In this document: positions 1 through 10,084 of the stretch, one piece after another
Layout: each line of letters begins with the position of its first letter
Numbering within the stretch: the first letter of the stretch is position 1
Assembly: GCA_009982845.1 (NCBI GenBank)
Contig: JAADKB010000006.1
Span: 186,001 to 250,000 of the forward strand
Source: Delphinella strobiligena
Lineage: Eukaryota; Ascomycota; Dothideomycetes; Dothideales; Dothioraceae
Direction of reading: 5' to 3'
Length of the DNA stretch: 64,000 bases
The notes under the pieces: model-generated
What the model saw: the letters and a program-made list of their open reading frames with translations, nothing else
Told to the model about the DNA's origin: nothing
Database searches by the model: none
Made by a program: the position numbers and the translations under genes

Positions 1-2
1 TC

Positions 3-1239
3 CGTCTCATCAATGCGTCCGCCGAGTCAATGTTCATCTTTTCTATTGATGGACACGACCTGGAGGTGATCGCGACCGATCTAGTGCCCATCACACCCTA
101 CAAAACAGACTCAATCTTCATCGGCATAGGTAAGTTCATCCCTTGTCTTGAACTAGCTCAACTCGTACTAACAAGCAAGCTAGGCCAACGATATCAAGTC
201 ATTGTACAAGCTAAAACCAACGTGACAGAACTCAACGAAACAGGGGGAAATTACTGGATCCGCACAAGAGTAGCGACAGGGTGTGGAAACATAATTCAGT
301 CTAGCGAAACGACTGGCGTCCTCAACTACGACACCTTTGACTTCTCCGCAACCCCGACGACACACACGCAGCAATTCCGATTCCTGTGCGAAGACGAACC
401 CCGTGCGAGCCTCAATCCAGTAGTTCCATGGAACCCGCGCCCCAAGGACATTGTAAACAACATCAAGCACTTTACTTTCGAAGCCGGCATCGCACCCCCC
501 GACCCCTCACTCCCTGATTCAGGTTTCGCTCGCTGGGACTTGACCAACTTCCCTCTATTCCTAAACTACTCCGACCCAACCATCACGCATGCCGATGATA
601 TCAATTTCAATTTCAACGAGAGCTATGCCATTGTCGATTACAATTTCACGACCGGATATGTGTACCTGGTCATCACAGGCCAAAACCTCAGCGATGCCTA
701 TCACAGAGACAAGAGGGAGATTCCGGCCGCTCACCCGATTCACTTACATGGTCATGACTTTGTCGTGTTAGCGCAGGAGAACAGCACGTTTAATGCTACG
801 AGGGACACACCCAACTTTGATTACGATAACCCACCTCGGAGGGATGTGGCGCTGCTTGATAGCTCAGGATATCTGGCACTGGCTTTCAAACCTGACAACC
901 CTGGTATCTGGTATGTACAGTATACAGGCTGTGGTGCTGGAGATGCTGGGCTTGATATACTGAAAACTCTACTAACAAAAACGTTGCTGTAGGTTGGTTC
1001 ACTGTCATATAATTTTCCATGCAGCTAGTGGCCTTGCACTACAAGTCATGGAGGTCGGTTTTATTCTCTCTCCCATCTCTTTGTCCTTGATCTCATCATA
1101 CGCTAACTTCACCGAACAGAGAGAAAAGGAAATCCTGAGCCACATCAACGGCGAAGCAGCACTCGATCCTGTACGAGATGGCTGCAAAGCCTGGGAGAAA
1201 TGGGATCTGCAGTTCCATCAATTGGATAGTGGGATCTAG
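3..1239 (+). CDS. Multicopper oxidase (laccase-type), 3' portion only
   Basis: Oxidises phenolic or similar substrates and reduces O2 to water at a four-copper centre; family members are usually secreted. The 5' part lies outside the window and the reading frame is already open at base 3. Introns are inferred at 130-183, 911-992 and 1054-1119, each with GT..AG ends and a branch-like ctaac; splicing them restores the family sequence. The copper motifs HPIHLHGHDF (about base 735) and LVHCHIIFHAASGL (exon starting at 993) are the C-terminal histidine clusters of the trinuclear and type 1 sites. Without splicing, the HCH motif would be separated from the preceding NPGIW by an in-frame stop. The protein ends about 40 residues after the last cluster, as is usual. 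I cannot tell laccase from ferroxidase or a pigment oxidase without the N-terminus. Confidence 0.9.
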
Positions 1240-2665
1240 TTGGACGCAGAGCAGGTCCTGCCTTGCTGTCCGCTTGATGAATGCCTGCTAGGCTTTGTCT
1301 GCTCTTAAGATCTCACTTGTGAAGTTGATGACTCGACGCATGGCTTCTATTTCTATCCCTTCTCTCTGGTAGTTGAGATGTTGCGGGGTATGGGATATCA
1401 TCGCGCTCTTCAGGCCAATGACAAGGGTGCTTCATGTGTTAGCGATGTCGAAGTTCGATGTTGTGGGCCATGTTAGGGACTATCTTCGCTCAATCACTCG
1501 TTTACACTCAATCACTCGTTTGCACACTACAGCAGCCCAGTCCTACTCCTCGTGGAATAGTTACATAAACTAGTGTGTCAAAGGGATAGCAGAGCAGAAG
1601 TCAAGGTGCCTTTCGAGTGAAGCTGTCTTATAAGTGCAGAATAGAAAGACGCGCCTGCTCTCTCAATGAAACTCCTGGCATCGTAAGAGTCAGCGCACAA
1701 TCTATAGCCAGTATTTCCACAGGTGTATGGCCAACATTTCCCATCGTATCTAACTCTTCCACGTACACCAGGCTCATGCGGCCAACTTCTGACCATAAAC
1801 GTTGTAACCAATAGGTCAGTGAGCATCTTGCCAATTCAATAGTGCTTTGATATCTAGATTTACATCTGCAGTAGCAATGTATGTTCTCATCCAAGATCTG
1901 ACTCTTGACCTGATCTAGAAACATTTTCACCTCTTCAGCCCGCCACCTCTCAACGGCTATCAGATACGTAAAAACAATACCTTGGATACCATCGCTTGGT
2001 CGAAATAGCCCACATGTCCGATCCCGTTGCACAATCGATGGTCTTCTCCGGCAGGTTTGTGTCTCGGTCAATCAGCCAGCTTGGGGGGACGTATCAGTAC
2101 AGAGCACATCCTATTGGCCAAGCGATTGACGCTATGGAGGGCAAACATGTGATGCTTCGAGGGACGTTGCAGTTGTGTAAGCGCCAACTCGTGATCCCCT
2201 TTTTGACGTTGTTCCCTCCACTTATTCCAACACTACTTCGATATCCAATCAGAGCTGTGGTGGATTATCGTTCTCGTAGCAGGTAAATCGCAACTGGCGA
2301 CCACAACTCGAGCTGCAGCTCTGAATTCGTTCGGATTGATCCGATCAAAGGTGTATTGTTCTCGCTGGTGTGTGGCTAGCAATGGACTGAAATCTCTGTG
2401 ATTTATTTGATGCTTGGAAGGGCCCCTGATCGAGGCATACCTTAGGGTTGACCAAATAGGCCTATTGCAATGTTGCAGTCTCGCGTTCAGAACAGGTAAA
2501 AGGCTCTGCTGTAGTGTGCTGTCGTATCATTTACGGCTTCGTTGGAAGTCTTGATCATTATTCTATATCTATACAGTTCCCGTGGTATCTTTACACCTCT
2601 ATCATGCCCTCATTATATACAGTCTTCCATACATAGTACTAAATCAAAGCAAAATTGCGGGAAGT
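1240..2665. other. Intergenic stretch, no intact gene
   Basis: No intact gene is seen here. A 17-bp near-perfect tandem duplication (ctcaatcactcgttt plus spacer) lies at about 1489-1522. The stretch holds the tail-to-tail 3' regions of the oxidase and of the MFS gene, and a possible decayed coding segment on the minus strand that is listed separately. Confidence 0.5.
1800..2071 (-). pseudogene. Possible relic of a LaeA-like methyltransferase C-terminus
   Basis: The minus-strand reading frame contains RWRAEEVKMFLDQVKSQIL followed by DENIHCYCRC. The pattern W..EE...FL..V......IH.Y resembles the C-terminal segment of fungal LaeA/UMTA-type SAM-dependent methyltransferases, as I remember that family. 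The SAM-binding region that should precede it is not found upstream, and there is no convincing start. If real, this is only a fragment of a dead gene. Chance similarity is quite possible. Confidence 0.2.
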
Positions 2666-4390
2666 TTACACATCTTCTTGTTCGATGTGAACGTCCTCTT
2701 GGACTCGATGTCCGTGATTCTTCTTGCGGTCTGCCGCCAGCGTCTGAGCAAACTTGCTCCTCTCGCGAATAACTGGTCCCTTCCAGTAGAAAACGTATAT
2801 AGGAATGACGACAAGGCATGAAAGGCATGCCAAGATGGTACTAGCATACTCAACCGGATACTTGTCACCAATGTTTTCATACATTGGTGTGGCATACATT
2901 GCCGCGATACCTGCAAGAAAGTCGCGAGCGAAGGCATTACCACCAGTCGCAGAAGCGGAGTAAACACCATAAGCAGCGATCATGTAGTCGACCGAGGAAA
3001 GATAGATCGCGTAGTTCGCAATTCCGATACAAGCGGAAAAGATCATGGGCGCGATCCAAGGAATGCCGTGCGCCTTTCCTTGTGATGTCCAGGCAAAGCC
3101 GAACAAGCCGATTGGTTCTAATGGTGCAAGCCACAAGAGCCATTTGAGACGTCGTTCTGGTGATAAAGCATCGTTGCCGTCTCTGCGGCGGATATGCTCG
3201 TCTCGCTTGAACCATGGCCAGTAGCTGAAATAAGCCAGGAAATAGGCAAGATTGATTGGAATGACTGCCCATGCCTGTGCGAGAATGCCAAAGTCCCATC
3301 CGTTGCCATAAACAACAGTAAAGCTCTCGAGGAAGGTGAAGATAAGAGCATCCGAAAATCCAGACAACAGAGATAGACAAAGGACAATGGGCTCGCGAAC
3401 AAACATGTAGAATGGTCGAGCCCAGATTTTGCCGGCCTCTTTGAGTGAAACACGAGGGCTTTTCAGCTCATTAGGTCCATATACGTTGGGATCTTCTCCA
3501 GAAGTGCGTCGTCGCTTAGCCTCCCTGTCCATGATAATGGTTGCACGACTCTCAGGCATGAAGAACATGATGGCTTGTACCATACCTCCAAAGATGAGTT
3601 GAATCCAAAAGAACCAATGCCATGATAAGACTGCGTCGTGCATTAGGTCTCTGAATAGAACACCAAGGGCAAATAATCACTTACAGCGCTCAATAGGCCC
3701 ACCGATCACGCCACCAATGCTGGTGCCGATGCAGGAAGACAGCACAATGAAGGCGAGAGGAAATTGTTGAGTTTCGGGCTCATACAAATCGGCAATGAGA
3801 CCAAGGGTGACACTACCTCCAGCTGTAGAGAGACCACCCAGACCACGGCAGACGACGATAGTCCCCCAGTTAGGAGCCACGCCACATGGGATTTGCCAGA
3901 TGTTAATCAGAAACAAAGATAGCTGGAGAATGGGCCAGCGCCCGAATTCCTCACTCCAAGGAGCCCATAGCTCACATCCAAACGAGTAGAGTACGAGGTA
4001 GATCATCTGTCCCGTTCGTGCTTCCTGCTGACTGATTTTGAAAGCCTCGGACAGGGGTAAAATCGCATTAGGAAAGACGGATGTGTTGAAGTTCATGGAA
4101 ATTTGAACACCAGCTACAGCCGACAGATACATCCATTTTTTCCAGCTGGGCCAACTGTATGCTAGCACGTCGTAGCATTCGTCTTCTGTCAACTCGCGCT
4201 TTCCATCCGGGCGAACATCGGGTCGTCCATCGGGAAGAGTAACGTTCTCATTCTTTTCGCCGTCTTTAGGCAGGTCGGGACTGCTGCTGCGTGGGCTTTC
4301 GTCCACGGTCTTTTCTGAGGGTTGCCTGCTAGAGGCGCGGTCCAATTGGTCGGCTGGCTCCAGTCTTTGGTCTCGTTTGTCGTCCGCCAT
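2666..4390 (-). CDS. MFS transporter, DHA1 drug/polyamine antiporter-like
   Basis: Predicted plasma-membrane proton antiporter of about 555 residues. Exon 1 is 4390-3685 and exon 2 is 3630-2666, with a 54-nt intron at 3631-3684 (GTAAGT..GCAG, branch ctaat). This acceptor joins GGPIER to FLSWHWFFWIQLIFGG, the usual helix 4/5 junction of the family; a nearer AG would leave a 36-nt intron and extra residues. The first 90 residues are hydrophilic, charged and Pro/Ser-rich, followed by twelve hydrophobic segments with a long loop around SGEDPNVYGP. Family members export fungicides, toxins or polyamines, and the substrate cannot be read from sequence. The upstream region carries a paired 19-bp repeat with TGACGT. 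Confidence 0.9.
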
Positions 4391-4473
4391 TGTTGTGACT
4401 CGGTAAATGGAGCTGGGGAGACGTGGAGGAGTGGGAACTCATGGAGTAAATATTGACACAGGCACAGTATGGT

Positions 4474-4656
4474 TCCACATAAATGACGTGCGCCGTGCAT
4501 TTCGTATGGAAGAGTCTGCTTGGTGGTCCGCCATTATCCCCGTACTGTGGTTATGAAAGCGTTGAGGACTGGAGGCCTTCGATCTGACTCGGTTTTCGAT
4601 ATTGATGATTTGAGAAATCACCGAGGGAAGCATTCGGTCCACATAAATGACGTGCG
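4474..4656. repeat. Two direct copies of a 19-bp element containing TGACGT, 5' of the MFS gene
   Basis: The sequence tccacataaatgacgtgcg occurs exactly at 4474-4492 and 4638-4656 in the same orientation, 164 bp apart. The first copy lies about 85 bp upstream of the MFS start codon. The core ATGACGTG matches the CRE/ATF-type bZIP site (TGACGT). A regulatory role is inferred from position and identity only. Confidence 0.55.
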
Positions 4657-6566
4657 GCTCAAATGGGCCGAAGATCTCGTCTCAAAGCTTGTGCTCACCG
4701 AAAGGGTGATGTCATTGTCACATGTACACACGACACACGACATGATATCCATGCAAAATCTTTGTATGAATTCTGAAGAAAATCTCGTTCGCTAACGACC
4801 TTTTCAACCTGATCGGGTTTTTTCAACGCTCGAGTCAACTTTTCCGAAGAGAAACTGGATTGTGTGCTGCCTATAATACTGTGCCTAGAAGTATGAACCT
4901 TGTATCCGCGGAAGCGAAGCGCTAAGCAATAAGTGGACGATCTACCACCTTGTTGTTGGTTTGTTGCGGAGTTCAAGAGCCTCTTTCTTTAACTAAATTC
5001 TTTCCCCTGAATACGGGACTCAACGAGACAAAATTACGTAGAAACATCGTCGCTTGAGGACAGTATCACCTCTTCTGCTAGCGCTAGCTCCATGTGTATA
5101 TGCAATGGATCCATACGTTGGTGTCTCGGTAGTTATACTAACAGCTGAGATGACTCCAGCACACCCTATGGTCAATAGGTTAGCGGGCAGAAGAAGACCG
5201 ACTAATTTTAATGTTATACAAAAACGTGGCTTCCGAAGATTGAGAATTGTTTGTTGCTGAACTGATGGAAGCTGCAGAATACGCATTTTAGTTCATCGAG
5301 ACATTACTGACATCACTCATACTGTCTACTGCGTAGAGATTCTTCTGCTATACTCCTAATATCGGCTGGGCTGGCACGACAGTAAATCCACTGCAAACCG
5401 CTCGGCGCCCTATATGACGGCTTCTCCGTCCATCCTTCATGTCTCGGCGGTCTCCACCACCCGTGGACAGTGGGCTGTGGCTTGCCACGTCTGCATCCAT
5501 GGGGATTCCCTCCACTTGGGTTGACACCAGGGCTGACTCTGCGTGCCCAAAGCTGTGAATCCAAAGCATGATAGACGCCTGATGCGAATCAAGACCGAGG
5601 AGACCCTAGATTTCGCATTACAGTAGGATGTTGACGTTTCATCCACGTCTATACCATACATCACTGCATCTATGAAGCCCAAGCTTATAGATGGAAAACC
5701 TTTCACCACTAAAATCAAGACCACCACAATGGCTAATGCAGCGGTCCAGCACAGTCGCATTGGATAAAGACTCCGCGACAGAGCAACGGAATGTACGGTG
5801 GTCCGTTATGGGAATTAATCGGATAGGGCTGCCGAGCTCCAAGCTAATAACTTAGCTGTTTTTATTCTACTACGCGCAATACAGGATCATTACGAGTCAG
5901 GACCATGCGATGACTTAACGTCTTTTATACTTCGCAAATTGTCCACCTCTTACTGGCCCAAGTCATTAGGTACTGATCCATGCCTCGCATTCGACTCATG
6001 GAACGACAATACGCAAGGGAGCTAGGCAGCAGGCTGACACTAGAGCAGAAACACAAGCCACGGCATCATGCGACAGAAGTCGTGCGTCCTGTGCTTGATC
6101 TCCAGACAAGTCACCACAGAGCTTACTCCAAGAACTCGACTCGAAGTCAGGATCACGTGAACAGCGATAGCAAAGCAAATGTCATCAATGACTAAATTCC
6201 TATACATACCATTTCTCACAACGATGTGTGTACGGCCCCGATATCGTAGCTTCGAAGCTACCTGGCCACGATGGTTTTGGAAGTAAAGCAACTGTTCAAA
6301 AACCACTCTTCAAGGAGCTTTGCGTGTACGGCTTCGCGTTGTACACGATTAAGGCTCGGCTCACGGCATAAACCTACTCATTCAATGGCCTCTGCGCGGA
6401 CATCGACGATGGTGGAGAAGACTCGGCTGTTCCTCCAGAACTGCTGAATGATGTCGCTTCAGATTCAGCGTAGCAAGAATTGAGAATGGGAATATTGCGT
6501 TGATTCTTCTAGAGTCAGGCTTATGCTTGGGGCTCTGCGAATTGATGATGCACGGCCGCATTTGAT
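4657..6566. other. Intergenic stretch without a supported gene
   Basis: Nothing here can be assigned. The best open frame runs on the minus strand from 5760 to 5437. It starts with a strongly hydrophobic N-terminus (LAIVVVLILVV) that could be a signal or anchor segment, but the rest is not recognisable and neighbouring frames share its coding flavour. It may be another decayed gene. Confidence 0.4.
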
Positions 6567-7060
6567 TCAGACGCAGTCAGATCCGCAAGTGTTGTGTTCG
6601 TTTAGAACGGCTTTTGCGACAGGAATGAAGAAGATTGCAAGATAAGAAAGCAGGAGGAATTGAAGACGACTGTGGGGTGATGAAATAGGGGTACAGATCC
6701 CGACCCAGCCTTGCGCAACAGCCTCGTCTCGCAATCCAGAATCGGATGAGGAAGCGCAACCAGCTTGGCCGTTCGTCTGTAGACCAGCCACAGGCTCTGT
6801 GCGTTCAGAAGTAGGCGAGTTTCATTTAGTATGAGTCTTTGAGCCAGATCTTGGTGCACGCAAACGACTTGCATCTGATCTTTCGCCCTTGGGCAATCTG
6901 AATGGACCGGGGTACGAGCCTAGTTTTGGCACAACCGCATCTGCCAAGGAGTCAATAAACTTAGCCTTTCACCGCGAGGTGGGCTCGAGTTGGATGATTT
7001 TGAGCGCATAGCCGACTTTACGACGCCAGACGCTTTCTTCTTGGGTTCGGCGAGAGGCAT
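6567..7060 (-). pseudogene. Decayed gene of unknown family
   Basis: An ATG at 7060 opens a basic, Ser-rich segment beginning MPLAEPKKKASGVVKSAMRS. After about 30 residues coding character moves to another frame, with KFIDSLADAVVPKLGSYPG. That frame is then cut by a TGA at 6824-6822 and continues beyond it with TSERTEPVAGLQTNG to a stop at 6567. A frameshift plus an in-frame stop inside otherwise protein-like sequence suggest a dead gene. An unrecognised intron could explain the first break but not simply the stop. The family is not recognised. Confidence 0.35.
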
Positions 7061-8232
7061 GATTGTATTGTGTTTCAGTATAAAGTGGTAAATGAGTAAG
7101 ATGAGTTTGGTTCCACGAAAAGATACCATCGGGTCCAGGGGCTGCTCTTCATGCAAGTGTTGGTTAAAGGACGAGATCTCAATACCAACCTTCAAGGACA
7201 AAGGCCAACATCTTGCACGAATATGCCGCATACAGGGTATGATCTTATAGTTCATGATCTCATTGTCCACGGCTGTCATCAGTTTGAATTGCTTATAGAG
7301 GGTAGAATTGTACGATTGTGGACGAGTTTCAGCTCCCTTCGCTACGCGCATTCGAGAGCGCGATAAAAGTGGCACAAGAGGCTAAATGCAAACCATGACA
7401 GATGAGCAACCGACGAACCTCCACTCACCATGATCCAGCGTGGCGACACAGAGTCTTTTATCAAGATTTTGGTCTACTAAATTCGACACTTAAGCGTCCA
7501 GTACCAGGCTTGCCTAGTTTCGAAATAAAGAAATGGCCTCGGACGAAGGACCTAACATCTCATCGATAGTTCATGTTGCTCCGGAAAGACTTTCTGTACG
7601 CGGCATACAGATTCAAGATGCTATGCGCGTCTGATGTAATATATGATATAGAGTAGTAGAGACCTCGTAATAACTTAAGGCAAATTTGGAAGGAGTGGCC
7701 ATCTCAAGTCTAGCATCGCCAAGCATTGATAGCCGAGGGCGGGGCGCTTCATAGGCCATCACTTCTTTCATTTCCATATCAGTCACGATCCATTCAGCTC
7801 CTTCATCCTGTACCGTTCTATCGTATCTGATGGAGGATTTTCATGTTGCAAGATCAGCGTTCTTCCGGTCTCCTCTTGGAACGTGACGAGAGTGTTAAGC
7901 CAACCCCACTATTGGGTCGTTTCGCCTCAATCCTTCCGCGGCTCCACCGTATCTCGGATTGAATCAAGCTCAATCCATTGTGTGGCCGATCATGCTTTCT
8001 GATAGCTGCGCATTATCCGCATAGCCGTGGAAAGCGTTGCTTCTTCTCACCCTTTCCCCGTCTCGCACTTGCTCACTTGCTCTATCTCATACCCCTCTAT
8101 GCCCTCCACAACTTCACATTCATCAATCCACTAGAAGTTTCAGCTACCCATCCTTGAGTCCGAGACATATATCACACTTCTTGAATCCAAATTAACTCTA
8201 TTCGATCACTACAACTTCGCCCTTTAGCAGCA
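7061..8232. other. Intergenic stretch and promoter region of the gene at 8233
   Basis: No gene is supported. The last 250 bases before 8233 are pyrimidine-rich on the plus strand (cttctcaccctttccccg and similar tracts), a common character of filamentous-fungal promoters and 5' UTRs. Confidence 0.4.
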
Positions 8233-8919
8233 ATGGTCCTCTTCACAATACTCAGCGAGCACTTCCCAGTCCTCTACCCTGTCGCCCGGACCTTAGACGC
8301 CCTCCTCTTCTTCGCCATAGTCAACATAATCCTCTACAAAAATGCAAAGCGCCTCCGACTCAAAGCCTTCGCAGACTCGCAAATCCGTTTTCTTGCCCGT
8401 TTCGCCCGCTTCAAATTCTTAATCCCCTTCATCTTCGGCCTCTCAACGTTGCTACTATACCTCACCGATTGTTATCTAGAGCGTATACGTCTAGAAGAAG
8501 ACCTGCAATCGCCACCGACCCCCAACACCTGGCTCTGGAACTTCCAACTGACTTGGTATTTCGCGTATATTCCTTTGCGGCGAGCCGGATATAGGATTTC
8601 GTGCGCGCTTGTTGCCGCTGTGGGTTTGGCCGTCGAAGTCATGGTTATTCGACCCACTTGCTTTCCTGAGCGCTTTCCTCCTGCATATGCCCGGGAAGGT
8701 GTTGCGTTGCCGGATTCGCGCGATTGCTTTGAGCAGGCTTATCCGGTGATTTTTACGTTGTTGGGTTTGTGCGCTATTGAGTTGAGCGAGTGGCAGAAGC
8801 GGAGACAGCCTGTGGTCGATGCCGAGAAATCCGATGCTGGGCTAGAAAAGCAGCCAGTCGAACAGGTCGAGGATGTTGAGATCGAGGAGTCTGAGAAGGC
8901 AGAAACAGGCCTATCTTAG
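8233..8919 (+). CDS. Hypothetical membrane protein, about four transmembrane helices
   Basis: Single-exon gene of 228 residues; I do not recognise the family. Hydrophobic segments occur near residues 18-38 (LDALLFFAIVNIILY), 60-82 (FLIPFIFGLSTLLLYLTDCY), 115-140 (ISCALVAAVGLAVEVMVI) and 170-188 (AYPVIFTLLGLCAIEL). A basic patch, KNAKRLRLKAF, follows the first helix. The last 40 residues are strongly acidic and probably cytosolic. Codon use, the CAGCAATGG start context and the lack of stops favour a real gene. No enzymatic motif is visible. Confidence 0.75.
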   Translation: MVLFTILSEHFPVLYPVARTLDALLFFAIVNIILYKNAKRLRLKAFADSQIRFLARFARFKFLIPFIFGLSTLLLYLTDCYLERIRLEEDLQSPPTPNTWLWNFQLTWYFAYIPLRRAGYRISCALVAAVGLAVEVMVIRPTCFPERFPPAYAREGVALPDSRDCFEQAYPVIFTLLGLCAIELSEWQKRRQPVVDAEKSDAGLEKQPVEQVEDVEIEESEKAETGLS

Positions 8920-9026
8920 CCGATTACTGTTGGTTATCTGCCCTACCTCGAGATGGCATTGACTGTATACGACCTAGTGCCAGCCCACGCTATACACCGT
9001 TTTCATCGCTCTGTTCTCCTCCCTCC

Positions 9027-9651
9027 TCAACGCTGCAAACTCAACGGTAAGAACCCGTTAAAATTCATCCAGCAATCTGGGCTCCCCAGCCAAAAGCATA
9101 TTAACCCTCAGCACCACCCGCCCCGTCACCAGCCTCTTATGATAATAGGCTCTAAGTATCCTCTTCATTTCAAAATAGACACGCCGCCGATGACGAAATG
9201 CCCTCTTGAGTTGTTTCAGATAACCGATACAGCACTGCAGGAGAGAAAAGAGTTAGTTGTCAAGTTAGGCATGCAGGTCCACAATATCTCCTTCCAACGC
9301 AACAAAGGGTTTAAACGGTCGAAGCTGCCTGTATCACCACCCTTCAAGCCCCTGATCCCACTTCTCTACGCCATGGAGGATTGCTGGGAATAGTACGTAC
9401 ATTCATGCAAAAATGAACGCCGTTAGCATCCAAATCCAATTCCTCGTCATCAGAGTCGGAGTCATCACCATCGACTTCACCTGCCCCAGCGACAGATGAC
9501 CGCGCCTCCGATCGCGACCTCAACTGCGCGTCTGACTCCAGTGATCGTTGGCCAGGAAGAGAGAAGCAAGCGTACGACTCGGTATTAGGGTGGAGTGCGT
9601 GGCCACAGCATCGACGCCTGAATCGTGTCTCAGTAGATCTGAGGTCGACAT
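9027..9651 (-). pseudogene. Small PAH-like (Sin3-type paired amphipathic helix) gene with a frameshift
   Basis: Proposed exons are 9651-9576, 9531-9401 and 9234-9058, with introns of 44 and 166 nt. The second intron starts GTACGT and ends CTCCTGCAG. Exon 2 encodes an acidic tract (DGDDSDSDDEELDLD). Exon 3 encodes YLKQLKRAF, VYFEMKRILRAYYHKRL and LLAGEPRLLDEF. This matches the A..YL..vK..F / VY..FL.il..y / V..LF.G.P.LL..F layout of PAH domains, which bind repressor peptides in Sin3. A TAA follows directly at 9060-9058. Removing one base of the A-run at 9060-9063 (plus strand) gives NGFLPLSLQR and a stop at 9027, and N.FLP is the expected end of a PAH domain. Possibly a recent pseudogene or a homopolymer sequencing error. 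The first intron is uncertain. Confidence 0.45.
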
Positions 9652-10084
9652 GGTTCAGTCGTCGTATATCAGTATTAGCGGTAGATTTTCAACTCGTCTC
9701 ACGTCGAATAAATCCGATGCCGAAAGTTCTGAGATTATTGGTCGATGTTTGGTTGATGTAAGAAGCGGATACGGGGATCTGGAGACATCTTTTATATTCA
9801 TGCCTTGGATGGTGGGTAGCTTATTGCAATGCAAAGAAAAAAAATTAGGGGAAGGAAAAGTTTATAGTAAGGATATGGAGTCACGGTTTGGCGTTTTGGC
9901 TGCTCGTGCCTGCCTGTCTGCCTATTCTTTACTGACTTGTCATGATTTTGTTTCAGTTAGGACTTAGTGAAGAGGAAAGCTCATTGACAATGGAGAATAA
10001 GAGCGCGATATGAGAAACAGGGTCCACAACAAGGAAAAACAGGGGTATAGCCGCAAAATATCCCAATCTCACGAACAACACACA

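Noticed and set aside
3649..3684. 36-nt intron in the MFS gene using the nearest in-frame AG
   Set aside because: Too short, and it adds residues absent from the family; the 54-nt intron 3631-3684 has a branch site and restores the canonical junction.
5437..5760. Minus-strand frame with a signal-like hydrophobic start
   Set aside because: Only the first 30 residues look protein-like and neighbouring frames are equally open; not enough to call a gene.
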